NCBI GenBank assembly: GCA_900475325.1 | Contig: LS483371.1 | Location: 5,555,501-5,619,500, forward strand | DNA from: Paucimonas lemoignei | Lineage (GTDB): Bacteria; Pseudomonadota; Gammaproteobacteria; Pseudomonadales; Pseudomonadaceae | Length of the DNA: 64,000 bases | Direction: 5' to 3' | Shown: one piece after another, positions 36,491-44,840 of the stretch | How the letters are laid out: every line of letters begins with the position of its first letter | How positions within the stretch are numbered: the first letter of the stretch is position 1 | Translations under genes and position numbers: made by a program | The notes under the pieces: generated by a model | Database searches by the model: none | Seen by the model: the letters and a program-made list of their open reading frames with translations, nothing else | Told to the model about the DNA's origin: nothing

Positions 36491-36561
36491 GTAGGAGCTG
36501 CCGAAGGCTGCGAACCGGTTGCCATGACAGACCGCAATTCGCAGCCTTCGGCAGCTCCTGC
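36491..36561. repeat. REPIN (GTAGGAGCTGCCGAAGGCTG class)
   Basis: Inverted arms, 71 bases in length, between glnA and the chorismate mutase gene. Confidence 0.9.
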
Positions 36562-36611
36562 AGAAATGCATTTCAGCTCGGATATTTACGCGCTAGAGGC
36601 GAGACTCAACC

Positions 36612-37178
36612 ATGCCCAATTCAAGACATCTGCTTGCCCTGATCATCCCGCTCGCCCTCACTGCTGGCTGTACCACCGCAACCGTCACCCCACCCGCCCC
36701 ACCTCAACTGACCCCGCTCCTGGCAACCATCGCCGAGCGCCTGAGCGTGGCCGATCAGGTGGCGCTGACCAAGTGGGACAGCGGCAAACCTATTCAGGAC
36801 AGCGCTCGGGAAGTTCAGGTGATTGCCGCTGCCGCCAGGCTTGCCCCCACCTACAAGCTGAACGCCGAAGAGGTCAGTCAATTTCTGGCCGCACAGATAG
36901 AAGCCAACAAGCTGGTGCAGTACGCATTGCTGGCAAAGTGGACCGCTGCGGGCAGCGCACCGACTACTGCGCGACCCGATCTGGTTGGGCAGATCCGCCC
37001 CCAGCTGGATCAGCTGCAAACCCGACTGCTGCAAAACTACGCAGCATTCGCACCCTATCGTCAGGACCCGCACTGCCCCGCATGGCTCAACCAGCAGCGC
37101 CAACGCCAGGCCACTGACTCGATCCACGATCTGGCGCTGATACGTGCCACAGGGGAATTGTGTGTCATCCAAAAATGA
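36612..37178 (+). CDS. Exported chorismate mutase (AroQ-gamma type), probable lipoprotein
   Basis: A 188-residue all-helical protein with an export signal ending in a lipobox-like LTAGC at residue 20. The mature part matches the secreted AroQ-gamma chorismate mutases. Blocks are LLATIAERLSVADQVALTKW, then DSGKPIQDSAREVQVI with the catalytic Arg/Lys positions, and QIEANKLVQYALLAKW. Two late Cys (HCPAWL and ELCVIQK) could form the disulfide typical of this group. It would convert chorismate to prephenate outside the cytoplasm, a puzzling location known in several Gram-negative pathogens and plant associates. It is monocistronic. Lipidation is inferred from the Cys position only. Confidence 0.78.
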   Translation: MPNSRHLLALIIPLALTAGCTTATVTPPAPPQLTPLLATIAERLSVADQVALTKWDSGKPIQDSAREVQVIAAAARLAPTYKLNAEEVSQFLAAQIEANKLVQYALLAKWTAAGSAPTTARPDLVGQIRPQLDQLQTRLLQNYAAFAPYRQDPHCPAWLNQQRQRQATDSIHDLALIRATGELCVIQK

Positions 37179-37250
37179 AGCCTGAGCATTTCAACTGATG
37201 TGTTCTATGCTGCCTCACATCGCCAGCCGTCTTATCGCACCGGAGTCTGC

Positions 37251-37778
37251 ATGCTTCATCGCCTCACTTGCCTGCTGCTGATCATGGTCGCGCTTCCCGC
37301 TGCTGCGCAGATTTATCGCTACACCGATGCCAACGGCAATACCGCGTTCAGCAATCAGCCGCCCGATGGCGTAAAGGCTCAGGTTGTCGAATTACCGCCC
37401 CTGAACAGCGTTGACCCACAGAAACTGCCCGCCCCAACAGCGCCTCCGCAGACCCAGGCATCCCCGACCCCATTGGCCGAAGTCTACGAAAAGCTTGAGC
37501 TCATCGACCTGCCCGATGGCGGAGCGCTGCGTGCCAACAACGGCACGTTCACGATTGGGGTTGCGATCCAGCCGCGCCTGGCCCCCGGGCATCAGCTGCA
37601 GTTACTGGTCGATGGCAGCCAATATGGGCAACCGGGTAACGTCCCGCGCCTGCAAGTGGTCAATCTGCCTCGCGGCGAGCACAGCTTCGCCGTGGTAGTA
37701 CTGGATGACGGGCGCATCATCCAGCAAAGTCCGACCCTTACTTTTACTGTGCAGCGCGTCCATGTCGGCAACCGTTAA
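37251..37778 (+). CDS. Exported DUF4124 protein (first of two)
   Basis: A 175-residue protein with a cleavable signal peptide (MLHRLTCLLLIMVALPAAAQ). The DUF4124 motif IYRYTDANGNTAFSNQPPDG comes right after cleavage. A proline-rich linker follows (APTAPPQTQASPTP), then a beta-sandwich-like domain of about 85 residues (LVDGSQYGQPGNVPRLQVVN) that resembles an Ig-type fold. The function is unknown. The ATG has GGAG upstream, and a 17-residue longer reading is not needed. Its end overlaps the next gene, a paralogue, by 17 bases, so the pair arose by tandem duplication. Confidence 0.8.
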   Translation: MLHRLTCLLLIMVALPAAAQIYRYTDANGNTAFSNQPPDGVKAQVVELPPLNSVDPQKLPAPTAPPQTQASPTPLAEVYEKLELIDLPDGGALRANNGTFTIGVAIQPRLAPGHQLQLLVDGSQYGQPGNVPRLQVVNLPRGEHSFAVVVLDDGRIIQQSPTLTFTVQRVHVGNR

Positions 37779-38406
37779 TTTCACCTTACTGCGCAGCGCC
37801 TTGCTCTGCGGGCTGATGCTGTCAGCCATCCCCGCCATGGCGGATGTGTACACCTACATCGACGCCGCGGGAAATCGGGTCTTTACCGATCAGCCGCACA
37901 AGAACGCCAAGCGCGTGGACATCCCGCCCAGCAACAGCACCACAGGCACCCCGCCCAAACGCACGGTAAAAAGCAGCCCGGTGATCCCGACATACAAGGC
38001 CATGTTTCGCTACCAGTTACTCCGGGTGCTGGTGCCAGAGCCCGACGCCACGGTACGCAGCACGCCGGGTGACCTGATCGTCACCGTCACCAGCGACCCG
38101 GCGCTGCAGCCGGGCCACAGCTACCAGCTGTTAGTCGATGGCGCGCCGTCCGCTGCCCCTGGCCGTAGCCCGGTGTTCCCGCTGCAGAATGTCGATCGCG
38201 GCACGCATCAGCTTTCGGTGGTGATCCTGGACGAGAACGGCAGAGTGCTGGAAAGAACGCCCAACCAGCCATTTCACATGCAGCGCATCTCACTGGCGCA
38301 GAAGCGCGTGGCCAACCCGTGCCAATTGCCCGAGTACGGCGTGCGCCCGGAATGCCCCATCAAAGACAAGCCCGAAGAAAAAAGCAGCTTCCTGCCCTTC
38401 TTTTGA
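37762..38406 (+). CDS. Exported DUF4124 protein (second of two)
   Basis: A 214-residue paralogue of the preceding protein. A signal peptide (LLRSALLCGLMLSAIPAMA) is followed by VYTYIDAAGNRVFTDQPHKN, a basic linker and the same beta-rich domain (YQLLVDGAPSAAPGRSPVFP, then RGTHQLSVVILDENGRVLE). It ends with a short Cys-containing tail (NPCQLPEYGVRPECPIKD) absent from the first copy. The start lies inside the upstream gene, giving translational coupling. It sits directly before ntrBC, but the intervening 320 bases contain NtrC-type promoter elements, so it is probably a separate transcript. Confidence 0.8.
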   Translation: MSATVNFTLLRSALLCGLMLSAIPAMADVYTYIDAAGNRVFTDQPHKNAKRVDIPPSNSTTGTPPKRTVKSSPVIPTYKAMFRYQLLRVLVPEPDATVRSTPGDLIVTVTSDPALQPGHSYQLLVDGAPSAAPGRSPVFPLQNVDRGTHQLSVVILDENGRVLERTPNQPFHMQRISLAQKRVANPCQLPEYGVRPECPIKDKPEEKSSFLPFF

Positions 38407-38432
38407 AGCCATGCGTGCCGATTCGCAGCCAA

Positions 38433-38447
38433 GCGCTATATTGGTGC
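38433..38447. promoter_or_regulatory. NtrC site upstream of ntrBC
   Basis: GCGCTATATTGGTGC fits the GCAC-N7-GTGC dyad with one mismatch and is nearly identical to a strong E. coli glnA NtrC site. It lies about 300 bases before ntrB. Confidence 0.7.
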
Positions 38448-38638
38448 AAGATATTGCGCCCCCTGCGTCACGGCATCCCATTTTGGTTCGAAAATGCCCG
38501 TAACTCATGAACCAATGCAACGCACTGTCCAATAAAAGCCCGGTTTTGCGAATTAAACGCTTCTTTTCGGAGCCTTGGTTTGTTTTTTGCAACTTGGCAT
38601 TAACAGCCCTTTATCTGCACGGGATACGACTGTATCCG

Positions 38639-38654
38639 TGGCGTTACCCAAGCT
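38639..38654 (+). promoter_or_regulatory. Candidate sigma-54 promoter of ntrBC
   Basis: TGGCGTTACCCAAGCT has the GG-N10-GC spacing, but the -12 element is weak (AAGCT rather than TTGCA). It lies 75 bases before the ntrB start. The rest of this 320-base gap shows nothing else recognisable. Confidence 0.4.
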
Positions 38655-38729
38655 GGGGAAGACCAACCAGCGCCTGCGAACCAAGGCTCGCCTGGGTCTG
38701 CAATGTGCCAAAAGAGGTCAACGACTTTA

Positions 38730-39815
38730 ATGACTATCAGCGACGCGCTGCACCGTTTGTTACTCGACAACCTCACCACTGCCACCATTCTGCTCAATGC
38801 CGACCTGCGACTTGAGTACATGAACCCCGCAGCGGAAATGCTGCTGGCCATCAGCGGCCAGCGCAGCCATGGGCAGTTCATCAGCGAGCTGTTCACTGAA
38901 TCGGCCGAAGCCCTGAGTTCGTTGCGTCAGGCGGTCGAACAAGCGCATCCGTTTACCAAGCGTGAAGCCATGCTCACCGCATTGGCCGGCCAGACCCTCA
39001 CGGTGGATTACGCCGTGACGCCCATCCTCAGCCAGGGCCAGACCATGCTCCTGCTGGAGGTCCATCCTCGTGACCGCTTGCTGCGCATCACCAAGGAAGA
39101 GGCCCAGCTCTCCAAGCAGGAAACCACCAAAATGCTGGTGCGTGGCCTGGCTCACGAAATAAAGAATCCATTGGGCGGTATCCGGGGCGCAGCGCAATTG
39201 CTGGCCCGTGAGCTGCCTGAAGAAAGCCTCAAGGACTACACCAACGTCATCATCGAGGAAGCCGACCGCCTGCGTAACCTGGTGGACCGGATGCTCGGCT
39301 CCAACAAGCTGCCTTCGCTGGCCATGACCAACGTGCATGAAGTGCTGGAGCGCGTGTGCAGTCTGGTCGAAGCAGAAAGCCAAGGCCGCATCACGCTGGT
39401 GCGCGATTACGACCCGAGCATTCCCGATGTATTGATCGATCGCGAGCAGATGATTCAGGCCGTGCTCAATATTGTGCGCAACGCCATGCAGGCCATCAGC
39501 GGCCAGAACGAGATGCGCCTGGGCCGAATCAGCCTGCGCACCCGCGCCATGCGCCAATTCACCATCGGCCACGTGCGGCACAGGCTGGTGAGCAAAATCG
39601 AAATCATCGACAACGGCCCCGGTATTCCGGCCGAGCTACAGGAAACCATTTTCTACCCCATGGTCAGCGGCCGTCCGGACGGTACCGGGCTTGGGCTTGC
39701 GATTACGCAGAACATAATTAGTCAGCATCAGGGACTGATCGAGTGTGACAGCCATCCTGGCCACACCACGTTTTCGATCTTCCTGCCGCTGGAACAAGGA
39801 GCAGCTTCGACATGA
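38730..39815 (+). CDS. ntrB: Nitrogen regulation sensor kinase NtrB (GlnL)
   Basis: A 361-residue cytoplasmic histidine kinase. The N-terminal PAS domain (residues 10-115, LLNADLRLEYMNPAAEMLLA) precedes the phospho-accepting His142 in LAHEIKNPLGGIRGAAQLLA. The ATP-binding part has the N box NIVRNAMQA and the G boxes DNGPGIP and GRPDGTGLGLA. It phosphorylates or dephosphorylates NtrC according to the state of the PII protein. The ATG has a GAGG site upstream with slightly long spacing. Its TGA overlaps the ntrC ATG (ATGA). Confidence 0.95.
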   Translation: MTISDALHRLLLDNLTTATILLNADLRLEYMNPAAEMLLAISGQRSHGQFISELFTESAEALSSLRQAVEQAHPFTKREAMLTALAGQTLTVDYAVTPILSQGQTMLLLEVHPRDRLLRITKEEAQLSKQETTKMLVRGLAHEIKNPLGGIRGAAQLLARELPEESLKDYTNVIIEEADRLRNLVDRMLGSNKLPSLAMTNVHEVLERVCSLVEAESQGRITLVRDYDPSIPDVLIDREQMIQAVLNIVRNAMQAISGQNEMRLGRISLRTRAMRQFTIGHVRHRLVSKIEIIDNGPGIPAELQETIFYPMVSGRPDGTGLGLAITQNIISQHQGLIECDSHPGHTTFSIFLPLEQGAAST

Positions 39816-41248
39816 GCCGTAGTGAAACTGTCTGGATCGTAGATGACGACCGTTCCATCCGCTGGGTGCTGGAAAAAGCCCTGCAACAGGAAGGCATGAC
39901 CACGCAAAGCTTCGACAGCGCCGACGGCGTGATGAGCCGTCTGGCCCGTCAGCAGCCGGACGTGATCATCTCCGACATCCGCATGCCCGGCGCCAGTGGC
40001 CTGGACCTGTTGGCACGCATTCGCGAGCAACATCCGCGTTTGCCGGTAATCATCATGACCGCTCATTCAGACCTGGACAGCGCCGTTGCGTCCTATCAGG
40101 GCGGCGCTTTCGAATACCTGCCCAAGCCGTTTGACGTCGACGAAGCGGTCTCTCTGGTCAAGCGCGCCAACCAGCACGCTCAGGAGCAGCAAGGCCTCGA
40201 CATCCCGCCAACATTGACGCGCACCCCGGAAATCATTGGCGAAGCGCCAGCGATGCAGGAAGTGTTTCGCGCCATTGGCCGTCTCAGCCACTCCAACATC
40301 ACCGTCCTGATCAACGGTGAGTCCGGTACCGGTAAAGAGCTGGTCGCCCACGCCCTGCACCGTCACAGCCCGCGTTCGGCGTCGCCGTTCATTGCGCTGA
40401 ACATGGCTGCGATTCCGAAAGACTTGATGGAATCGGAACTGTTCGGCCACGAGAAAGGCGCGTTCACCGGCGCTGCGAACTTGCGTCGCGGTAGGTTTGA
40501 ACAGGCTGACGGCGGCACGCTGTTCCTTGATGAAATCGGCGACATGCCTGCCGACACTCAGACCCGCCTGCTGCGCGTACTGGCCGATGGCGAGTTCTAT
40601 CGTGTCGGCGGCCACACGCCGGTCAAGGTCGACGTGCGCATCATCGCCGCGACTCACCAGAATCTGGAAACCCTGGTGCAAGCGGGCAAATTCCGTGAAG
40701 ACTTGTTCCACCGTCTGAACGTGATCCGCATTCACATCCCGCGCATGTCGGATCGTCGCGAAGACATTCCGACCCTGGCCAAACACTTCCTCAGCCGTGC
40801 CGCGCAAGAGCTGGCGGTTGAGCCGAAACTGCTCAAGGCGGAAACCGAGGAATACCTCAAGCACCTGCCATGGCCGGGTAACGTACGTCAGCTGGAAAAC
40901 ACCTGCCGCTGGATCACGGTCATGGCCTCGGGCCGTGAAGTGCATATCAGCGACTTGCCACCTGAGCTGCTGAGCCTGCCGCAAGACGCTGCCCCCGTCA
41001 CCAACTGGGAACAAGCGTTGCGTCAATGGGCCGATCAAGCCCTGGCACGCGGTCAGTCGAGCCTGCTGGACAGCGCCGTGCCGACCTTCGAGCGCATCAT
41101 GATCGAAACCGCCCTCAAGCACACCGCTGGCCGCCGTCGCGATGCCGCCGTGCTGCTGGGCTGGGGCCGCAACACCTTGACTCGCAAGATCAAAGAACTG
41201 GGCATGAAGATTGATGGTGGCGACGATGACGAGGGTGACGAAGGCTGA
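39812..41248 (+). CDS. ntrC: Nitrogen regulation response regulator NtrC (GlnG)
   Basis: A 478-residue sigma-54 activator. The receiver domain has Asp55 (IISDIRMPG) as the phosphorylation site. The AAA+ domain has Walker A GESGTGKE, the sigma-54-contact loop GAFTGA ([14 protein letters not shown]) and Walker [14 protein letters not shown]. The C-terminal Fis-like helix-turn-helix ends the protein ([17 protein letters not shown]). It activates glnA, its own operon and other nitrogen genes; NtrC sites are visible before glnA and ntrB in this window. The end is unusually acidic ([11 protein letters not shown]). Confidence 0.96.
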   Translation: MSRSETVWIVDDDRSIRWVLEKALQQEGMTTQSFDSADGVMSRLARQQPDVIISDIRMPGASGLDLLARIREQHPRLPVIIMTAHSDLDSAVASYQGGAFEYLPKPFDVDEAVSLVKRANQHAQEQQGLDIPPTLTRTPEIIGEAPAMQEVFRAIGRLSHSNITVLINGESGTGKELVAHALHRHSPRSASPFIALNMAAIPKDLMESELFGHEKGAFTGAANLRRGRFEQADGGTLFLDEIGDMPADTQTRLLRVLADGEFYRVGGHTPVKVDVRIIAATHQNLETLVQAGKFREDLFHRLNVIRIHIPRMSDRREDIPTLAKHFLSRAAQELAVEPKLLKAETEEYLKHLPWPGNVRQLENTCRWITVMASGREVHISDLPPELLSLPQDAAPVTNWEQALRQWADQALARGQSSLLDSAVPTFERIMIETALKHTAGRRRDAAVLLGWGRNTLTRKIKELGMKIDGGDDDEGDEG

Positions 41249-41265
41249 TTAACGGCCTCACACCA

Positions 41266-41304
41266 AAAAGCCCAGGGCTGCTCGCGCAGCCCTGGGCTTT
41301 TTTG
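41266..41304 (+). terminator. ntrC terminator
   Basis: A 14-base-pair stem AAAGCCCAGGGCTG / CAGCCCTGGGCTTT with a CTCGCG loop and a T tract. Confidence 0.9.
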
Positions 41305-41332
41305 ATTGCGCTGCCTGTAGCGATGAAAACCT

Positions 41333-41422
41333 GTGGGAGCGAATTCATTCGCTAAAGGGCCAGTACAAACGATACATATCCGTCGCCTGGAACACCGCAT
41401 TCGCGAATGAATTCGCTCCCAC
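41333..41422. repeat. REPIN (GTGGGAGCGAATTCATTCGC class)
   Basis: Inverted arms with one mismatch, between the convergent ntrC and betT genes. Confidence 0.9.
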
Positions 41423-41522
41423 AGGTCCGAGGTCAGCCAACGCTTCTATGTGTTTTCAGAAGCCTTGCAGGCAGACATAGAATCTCCCACAGGGAGACCG
41501 CGGCGTTAACCAACCCCTGCCT

Positions 41523-43517
41523 CTAACGCACCAAATGCAAAAACTGCATATGACGTTCGTACTGATCAAGAATGTCGTTGATGACCTGCTCCTTGGTGTA
41601 ACCCACCAAGTCGTAATCCTGACTGCCTTCGCTGAGGTGAACCTCGGCGCGGTAGTAACGACGATTGTTCAGCTGTTTTGAGCCCATGCCGCCCCGAGCA
41701 AACGACGGCGTGAAGAAGCCCTTCATCATCACCTGATAAATGAACGGTCGCTCTTCGCCATGGCCGATTTCCAGCGTCACGCTGTCATTGGCCGCGTCAG
41801 GCTGAGTAATGACATGCAGGCCTTTTTCAGCGAACACCGCAGTGACTTCCTCGGTCGCCGGGCGAACCGTCTGCTCAAGGAAGCGATACACCTCGTCTCG
41901 CGACGGATAATGCACAGCCTGGCTCAAACGCTGACGCCAACCACCACGCCGCGCGCCAGAAACGGGAGCCAGCGAGTATAGCTGGGCGATCTGACGCTGG
42001 GATTCCATAATGAACGCCTTGTGCAGGCCCCACATCATCAGCAACAGAATCAACGAGAACGGCAGCGAGGTCAGCACCACTGCGGATTTCAGCGCATCGA
42101 TACTGCCGGAGAACAGCAGGCCGCTGGTGATCAGCGCCGTCGCCACACCCCAGAACACGCGCAGCCATTTCGGGCCGTCTTCATCCGGGTTACCGCCTTT
42201 GGCAGACAGCGTCGAAAGCACCACCGTGCCCGAATCCGCCGAGGTCACGAAGAACACAAAGCTGATGAACACCGTCACACCGATGACCGTTTTGCTCCAT
42301 GGATAGGTTTCCAGCAGCAGGTAAAGCGTGCGCGATGGATCATCAATCGCCGATTGCCCCAGCGCCACCATCCCGTGGTTGAGCACTTGATCAATGGCGC
42401 TGTTGCCGAAGATCGACATCCAGGCCAGGGTGAAACCCAGCGGGATCAACAGCACACCAAAGACGAACTCGCGGATGGTCCGGCCACGGGAAATCCGCGC
42501 AATGAACAACCCTACAAACGGCGACCAGGCAATCCACCAGGCCCAATAAAACACCGTCCAACCGCCCAGCCAATCGCTGGGTTTATCGTAGGCGTATACA
42601 TCGAAACTCTTGGTCGGCAAGGCGCCCAGATAATCACCGATGTTCTGCACCAGCGTATTGAGCAGGTGCTGCGTGGGACCTGCGAACAACACGAACAACA
42701 ACAGCGCACAGGCCAGCAGCATGTTGATGTCAGACATGACGCGCACGCCCTTATCGACACCGGCAATGGCTACCAGAATCGCCGCGCCCATCATCAGCGT
42801 GATCAGCCCGACCTGAATCCATTGGGTATGCGGCATACCGAACAGATAATCCAACCCGGAATTGAGGTGCAACACCCCAAAGCCCATGTCGGCACCCAGC
42901 CCGAAAATCGTCGCAATGATGCCGAAGCCATCCACTGCGTAGCCGATAGGCCCATTGATGCGCTTGCCGATCAGCGGATACAGCGCCGAACGCAAAGCCA
43001 ATGGCAGATTGTGCCGATACGCAAAGTAAGCCAGCGCCATGCCGACAAAGGCAAACACGCCCCAGCCATGCAGACCCCAATGCAGGAACAGCAACTGCAT
43101 CGCCTGGCGCGCGGACTCCGTCGTACCACCCTCGCCTTGGGGCGGCGCCAGCATGTGGGTCAGCGGCTCGGAGACACAGAAGAAAAACAGCGTGATGCTA
43201 ATCCCGGCGGCAAACAGCATGCCCGCCCAGGACAGATAACTGAATTCGGGCTCGTCGTGGTCGGCACCGAGCTTGATCTTGCCGTAGCCAGACAAGGCGG
43301 TGACCACCACGAAGACCAGATAGATCGTCATGGCCAGCATGTAATACCAGCCGACCGTATTGGCCGCCCAGTTCTGCGCCGCCAGCAACCATTGACCGGA
43401 CGCTTCGGGGAAGGCAATGACCGTCACACCGAACAGCAAAATAAACGTCGCCGCGAAGTAAAAAACCGGCGGATTCATGCGGACAGAACCGCTGGATGAA
43501 GCAGCAGATGCACTCAT
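41523..43517 (-). CDS. betT: BetT choline transporter (BCCT family)
   Basis: A 664-residue proton-coupled choline importer with about 12 transmembrane helices over residues 15-510. It carries the BCCT signature region with FYWAWWIAWSPFVGLFIARI (Trp-rich choline site) and GITLFFFCVSEP-like helix 3. The cytoplasmic tail of about 150 residues (from MESQRQIAQLYSLAPVSGAR) is the long osmosensing type found in Pseudomonas BetT. A 28-base BetI-type operator lies 92 bases upstream of the start, so choline should derepress it. The betIBA genes themselves are not adjacent. It works with PchP by importing the choline that phosphatase frees. Confidence 0.92.
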   Translation of the reverse strand: MSASAASSSGSVRMNPPVFYFAATFILLFGVTVIAFPEASGQWLLAAQNWAANTVGWYYMLAMTIYLVFVVVTALSGYGKIKLGADHDEPEFSYLSWAGMLFAAGISITLFFFCVSEPLTHMLAPPQGEGGTTESARQAMQLLFLHWGLHGWGVFAFVGMALAYFAYRHNLPLALRSALYPLIGKRINGPIGYAVDGFGIIATIFGLGADMGFGVLHLNSGLDYLFGMPHTQWIQVGLITLMMGAAILVAIAGVDKGVRVMSDINMLLACALLLFVLFAGPTQHLLNTLVQNIGDYLGALPTKSFDVYAYDKPSDWLGGWTVFYWAWWIAWSPFVGLFIARISRGRTIREFVFGVLLIPLGFTLAWMSIFGNSAIDQVLNHGMVALGQSAIDDPSRTLYLLLETYPWSKTVIGVTVFISFVFFVTSADSGTVVLSTLSAKGGNPDEDGPKWLRVFWGVATALITSGLLFSGSIDALKSAVVLTSLPFSLILLLMMWGLHKAFIMESQRQIAQLYSLAPVSGARRGGWRQRLSQAVHYPSRDEVYRFLEQTVRPATEEVTAVFAEKGLHVITQPDAANDSVTLEIGHGEERPFIYQVMMKGFFTPSFARGGMGSKQLNNRRYYRAEVHLSEGSQDYDLVGYTKEQVINDILDQYERHMQFLHLVR

Positions 43518-43609
43518 GAAATGTGCACCTCCGACTCGAAGGAAAAGACAGCAACAAACGGGTTAGACAAGGGTAAGCCTCCTGAAATGAGCGGGCAGCG
43601 AACCACCGG

Positions 43610-43637
43610 TTTTAATTGAACGAGCGTTCAATTAAAA
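43610..43637. promoter_or_regulatory. BetI operator upstream of betT
   Basis: A perfect 13-2-13 inverted repeat: TTTTAATTGAACG, AG, CGTTCAATTAAAA. Its core, TTGAACG-N2-CGTTCAA, is the site expected for the TetR-family repressor BetI. Confidence 0.88.
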
Positions 43638-43761
43638 CATGGAAGCGCCCGCGAGGCCTAATCGCAGGCCAGTGGGTGCAGGCTCAAGCGAGGTTATGAC
43701 GCGTGTTTCACGGGGTTCGTTCCCGACGTTGGGAGGGTCTGTTGCGAGGGATGTGGAAGGG

Positions 43762-43989
43762 TCACCATTCCCACTTGGCTTCTCGGAATTCGGCGTTTGG
43801 GATGACGGTTTTCAAGAAGGCGACGAACATTTTGCGTTTGCGGTCGATGAAGACGAGGTCGTAGCGAGTCCAGTCAGTGTAGTGATGCTCGACGGGGTTT
43901 TCCCAATTGAGCAGCCTGACAGCAGCAATCGCTACAATGGTTGCAGCGCCAAATCCGAAAAAGATCAAACTTGGGTCTCTAGCGATCAT
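43762..43989 (-). pseudogene. N-terminally truncated third immunity paralogue
   Basis: A 75-residue fragment that aligns with the C-terminal half of the two neighbouring immunity proteins: a hydrophobic helix (LIFFGFGAATIVAIAAVRLL), NWENPVEHHYTDWTRYDLVF and the hallmark DRKRKM. It lacks the first membrane helices and the conserved C-terminal domain with NY...QVFL and YAPS. There is no ribosome site before its ATG. The frame is the same as that of the preceding immunity gene and is open back to that gene's TAG. It is probably a decayed immunity copy, though a small membrane protein cannot be ruled out. Confidence 0.6.
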
Positions 43990-44061
43990 GGCAACGAGAT
44001 TGAGTAGAGCGTATTTCGTATATACGACTCTGGCACTTAAAAATAAGATTCTTTTTGAATT

Positions 44062-44778
44062 CTAATACCCACCATCACCCTCTTCGAAATCGACCGTAGA
44101 AGGGGCGTATTGCTTACAAAGTTCCAGAAACTCCTCAAGCCGATATTTAGGTAAAAAAACCTGAAAGCACATGTAATTTTGTTCAAAAGGTATATCGGGA
44201 TCGTATCGTCGCTCAAGGATCACAAGGTTTCTCTTTCGATCCGTCAATATCAACTGCACTCTATCCCACTCAAAACTATCGCTATCGACTTCGTTCTCCC
44301 AAGCCAGTAGCTTCAACGCAGCCGGGATGGTGATAGCGCCAACGCCAACTAAAGCGAAAATCATCATCGGCATGATCGCGATTATGGCCAGTACGGTGAC
44401 TAATGCAAAAATCGCAATGCCTTTAAATATCCACCCGGAACATTTTGGAAAGTGCAACCAGTACTTGACCTCGCCCCCCTTTTCGGTGACGCGGTAAGAA
44501 TAAAAGGTTTTTTGTCGGGCGATTCCTATCCACATGATAAAGACCAGCATCATGCCGAATATGGGTATATCCGTGAATATATATCTAGTATTTTCATTTT
44601 CATGAAAAAAACACCCATAGAGAAAAAACATTAATGGTATTAAGCCAAGCACCGCCATTCCGGCATCCATAAGTATGACCGGGTGCGCATGGGCTTTTAT
44701 CTCCCATTGCATTAACTCTTGACGGCCATTAAGATCACCATTTTGGGTTTGTTTGTCAGAACTCGACATTATTAACAA
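44062..44778 (-). CDS. Putative T6SS immunity membrane protein (second copy)
   Basis: About 238 residues with four predicted membrane helices: around LMDAGMAVLGLIPLMFFLYG, GMMLVFIMWIGIA and a long pair in FKGIAIFALVTVLAIIAIMP. A conserved cytoplasmic C-terminal domain follows: WENEVDSDSFEWDRVQ, TDRKRNLVILERRYDPD, then QVFLPKYRLEEFLEL and YAPSTVDFEEGD. It is a clear paralogue of the next immunity protein. The TTG start is chosen because GGAGG lies 8 bases before it; the ATG of MSSSDKQ three codons later is the alternative. The position after a pore-forming effector and the membrane topology argue for immunity; the match to its toxin is inferred. Confidence 0.7.
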   Translation of the reverse strand: MLIMSSSDKQTQNGDLNGRQELMQWEIKAHAHPVILMDAGMAVLGLIPLMFFLYGCFFHENENTRYIFTDIPIFGMMLVFIMWIGIARQKTFYSYRVTEKGGEVKYWLHFPKCSGWIFKGIAIFALVTVLAIIAIMPMMIFALVGVGAITIPAALKLLAWENEVDSDSFEWDRVQLILTDRKRNLVILERRYDPDIPFEQNYMCFQVFLPKYRLEEFLELCKQYAPSTVDFEEGDGGY

Positions 44779-44840
44779 TACGCATACCTCCTTGACTAAA
44801 GACACACGCAAGTTGAGCATGCGCATATAGGAAAGGTCGA

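Noticed and set aside
34928..36571. 547-codon minus-strand frame opposite glnA
   Set aside because: Shadow of glnA; it also runs through the glnA terminator and a REPIN.
42021..43499. 492-codon plus-strand frame opposite betT
   Set aside because: Shadow of a membrane protein gene; the translation is Arg/Gln/His-rich without any fold signature.
43639..44007. 122-codon plus-strand frame
   Set aside because: It runs antisense to the immunity remnant, starts within the BetI operator region, and has no convincing protein features.
44600..44826. Longer start for the second immunity gene (MRMLNLRVSLVKE)
   Set aside because: The strong GGAGG site lies downstream of that start and fits the TTG or ATG near 44770-44778 instead.
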